From NCBI RefSeq assembly GCF_001748285.1, contig NZ_BDGT01000026.1, positions 1-64,000 of the forward strand: 64,000 nucleotides of DNA, in the 5' to 3' direction. Positions 63,221 to 64,000 of the stretch are shown in pieces (within the stretch, counting starts at the first letter, position 1; every line of letters starts with the position of its first letter). The notes beneath the pieces are model-generated. The model saw nothing but the letters and a program-made list of their open reading frames with translations. It did not search any database and was not told the origin of the DNA. Made by a program: the position numbers and the translations under genes. This DNA comes from Thermogemmatispora onikobensis. GTDB lineage: Bacteria > Chloroflexota > Ktedonobacteria > Ktedonobacterales > Ktedonobacteraceae.

Positions 63221-63515
63221 CACTTACCTCCTTCTGCACTCGTTGTGACCCGTCTTCCACTGGCGTCGGCTCAGCGCGGATAATCACCCGGCGGCTGGCC
63301 CAGGCTCGTTCATCAAGAGCAAAGAGCTGGATATTCGCCCCATGCCGTCCCAGGCGCTGGCGCATCTTGAGAAACAGCTCACGTTGCTGGCTGGGAGATA
63401 GCTCCCCGATAAAAGCGCTCTGCTGCAGACGCTCCAGGCCATAGTCGAGGCAGGCATCGGCGATCTTCGTGCGCGTGCCATCGTGAGAAATGTCGTAAAT
63501 GACCAGTGTGCGCAT
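63192..63515 (-). CDS. cas2: CRISPR Cas2
   Basis: This 107-residue protein starts MRTLVIYDISHDGTRTKIADAC with the ferredoxin-like fold and the conserved Asp near the N-terminus, followed by LERLQQSAFIGEL. ATG 63515 has AAGGGGAG upstream; a start at 63542 is rejected as foreign to the family. The C-terminal tail (about 15 residues) is acidic and longer than usual. It acts in spacer insertion with Cas1. Confidence 0.9.
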   Translation of the reverse strand: MRTLVIYDISHDGTRTKIADACLDYGLERLQQSAFIGELSPSQQRELFLKMRQRLGRHGANIQLFALDERAWASRRVIIRAEPTPVEDGSQRVQKEVSDGREESASS

Positions 63516-63545
63516 GAAAGAATCTCCCCTTCTCTTCTCCACTGA

Positions 63546-64000
63546 CTACCAACCGGCGACAAAGGGCGTATAGGTCTCGCGATCGCCGCGCAAAAAGGAG
63601 GCCAAATGACGGGCCTGCTGCTGTAGAATCAAGCGAAGAGCCTGGCGCTTCCCTTCATACAGCTCGCTGCTCCCGCTCAGGCGCTCCAATACCTTCTCGG
63701 CCACCTTACGACGTGTCTCTGCAGTCAGCAACCCCTCGCTATCCTGCTCCAGCGGCACGCGCCGATTAAGCAAACCGACCAGCGTTCGATCAACTGTACA
63801 CTGACGGAACTCCTCGATCAAATCAAGAACCAGGCTGGGTTTGCCGGGACGGTCGGCATGGAGAAAGCCCGCGTAGGGATCAAGCCCCGCCAAGAGGATG
63901 GCCTGTTCAACTTGAGCATAAAGCACGCCGTAGCCGTAGTTGAGGAGGGCATTGAAAAGATCAGTGGCTCCCCGTGTCTGACGCCCGGGCCAATCGATCT
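63546..64000 (-). CDS. cas1: CRISPR Cas1, 5' end beyond window
   Basis: Only the C-terminal 150 residues are present. The frame stays open to base 64000 and reads ATDLFNALLNYGYGVLYA, the Cas1 signature before the second metal-binding part. AGLDPYAGFLHADRPGKPSLVLDL, cut here into AGLDPYAGFLHADRPG and PSLVLDLIEEF, carries the catalytic histidine and the metal-binding Asp/Glu. It ends 30 bases before the cas2 start. The system is therefore equipped for adaptation. Confidence 0.93.
   Translation of the reverse strand, partial: IDWPGRQTRGATDLFNALLNYGYGVLYAQVEQAILLAGLDPYAGFLHADRPGKPSLVLDLIEEFRQCTVDRTLVGLLNRRVPLEQDSEGLLTAETRRKVAEKVLERLSGSSELYEGKRQALRLILQQQARHLASFLRGDRETYTPFVAGW

Overview
The window looks like chromosome from a Gram-positive-like, high-GC thermophile or mesophile of the Chloroflexota, most likely a Ktedonobacteria/Thermogemmatispora relative. 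This is inferred from the mix of a CUT1 sugar transporter, ECF sigma factors, NarL/LuxR two-component genes, a coxMSL-type molybdenum hydroxylase and the style of the proteins; no rRNA or other phylogenetic marker is present. Ribosome binding sites are strong purine-rich AGGAGG-like sequences, and several genes start with TTG or GTG. I found no rRNA, tRNA, insertion sequence or CRISPR repeat array.

The window is bracketed by defence genes. At the left edge (1-8767, + strand) is a DISARM-like group: the end of a DUF1998 helicase with a possible nuclease tail, a SNF2/RapA-type helicase (DrmD-like) and a 1341-residue N6-adenine methylase (DrmMI-like). At 12882-19291 (- strand) a six-gene operon combines a DNA methylase, a sigma-70-like factor, a small helix-turn-helix-like protein, an ImmA/IrrE metallopeptidase, a NurA-like protein and a HerA-type translocase. 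A clear extended -10 promoter lies upstream. This set is my best candidate for a little-described defence or DNA-processing system. At the right edge (53575-64000, - strand) is a type I CRISPR-Cas locus: cas1 (cut by the window end), cas2, cas4, a WYL regulator, a Cas3 with the unusual order helicase then HD, and, after a separate promoter, a divergent cas8, cas7, cas5 and cas6. Its spacer array must lie outside the window.

Between these lie metabolic and regulatory modules. 9101-12726 holds a zinc alcohol dehydrogenase, a VOC protein, an ECF sigma factor with a C-terminal SnoaL-like domain, and the ruin of an ABC exporter. 19758-25919 is a sugar-uptake operon: an autoregulated GntR/UTRA repressor, a SIS isomerase, a lipoprotein, two permeases and a ROK kinase that lacks its zinc motif. 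26061-33768 holds a methyltransferase, an Imm5-like protein, an unknown membrane protein, a NUDIX hydrolase and a NarL-type response regulator with its histidine kinase.

33939-42982 is a probable catabolic operon: a three-subunit molybdenum hydroxylase, an SDR, a metal-dependent cyclase/hydrolase, an acyl-CoA synthetase and a hydroxyacid-oxoacid transhydrogenase. This fits oxidation, ring opening, CoA activation and 2-oxoglutarate-linked oxidation of some hydroxy acid. 43121-49655 holds a LacI repressor with a consensus promoter and two operator copies, then an APC permease, a BtpA/SgcQ protein, an FGGY kinase and an SDR. It looks like uptake and phosphorylation of an unknown polyol, sugar or nucleoside-like substrate. 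A metallophosphoesterase, a nucleotidyltransferase-fold protein and a second methyltransferase follow before the CRISPR locus.
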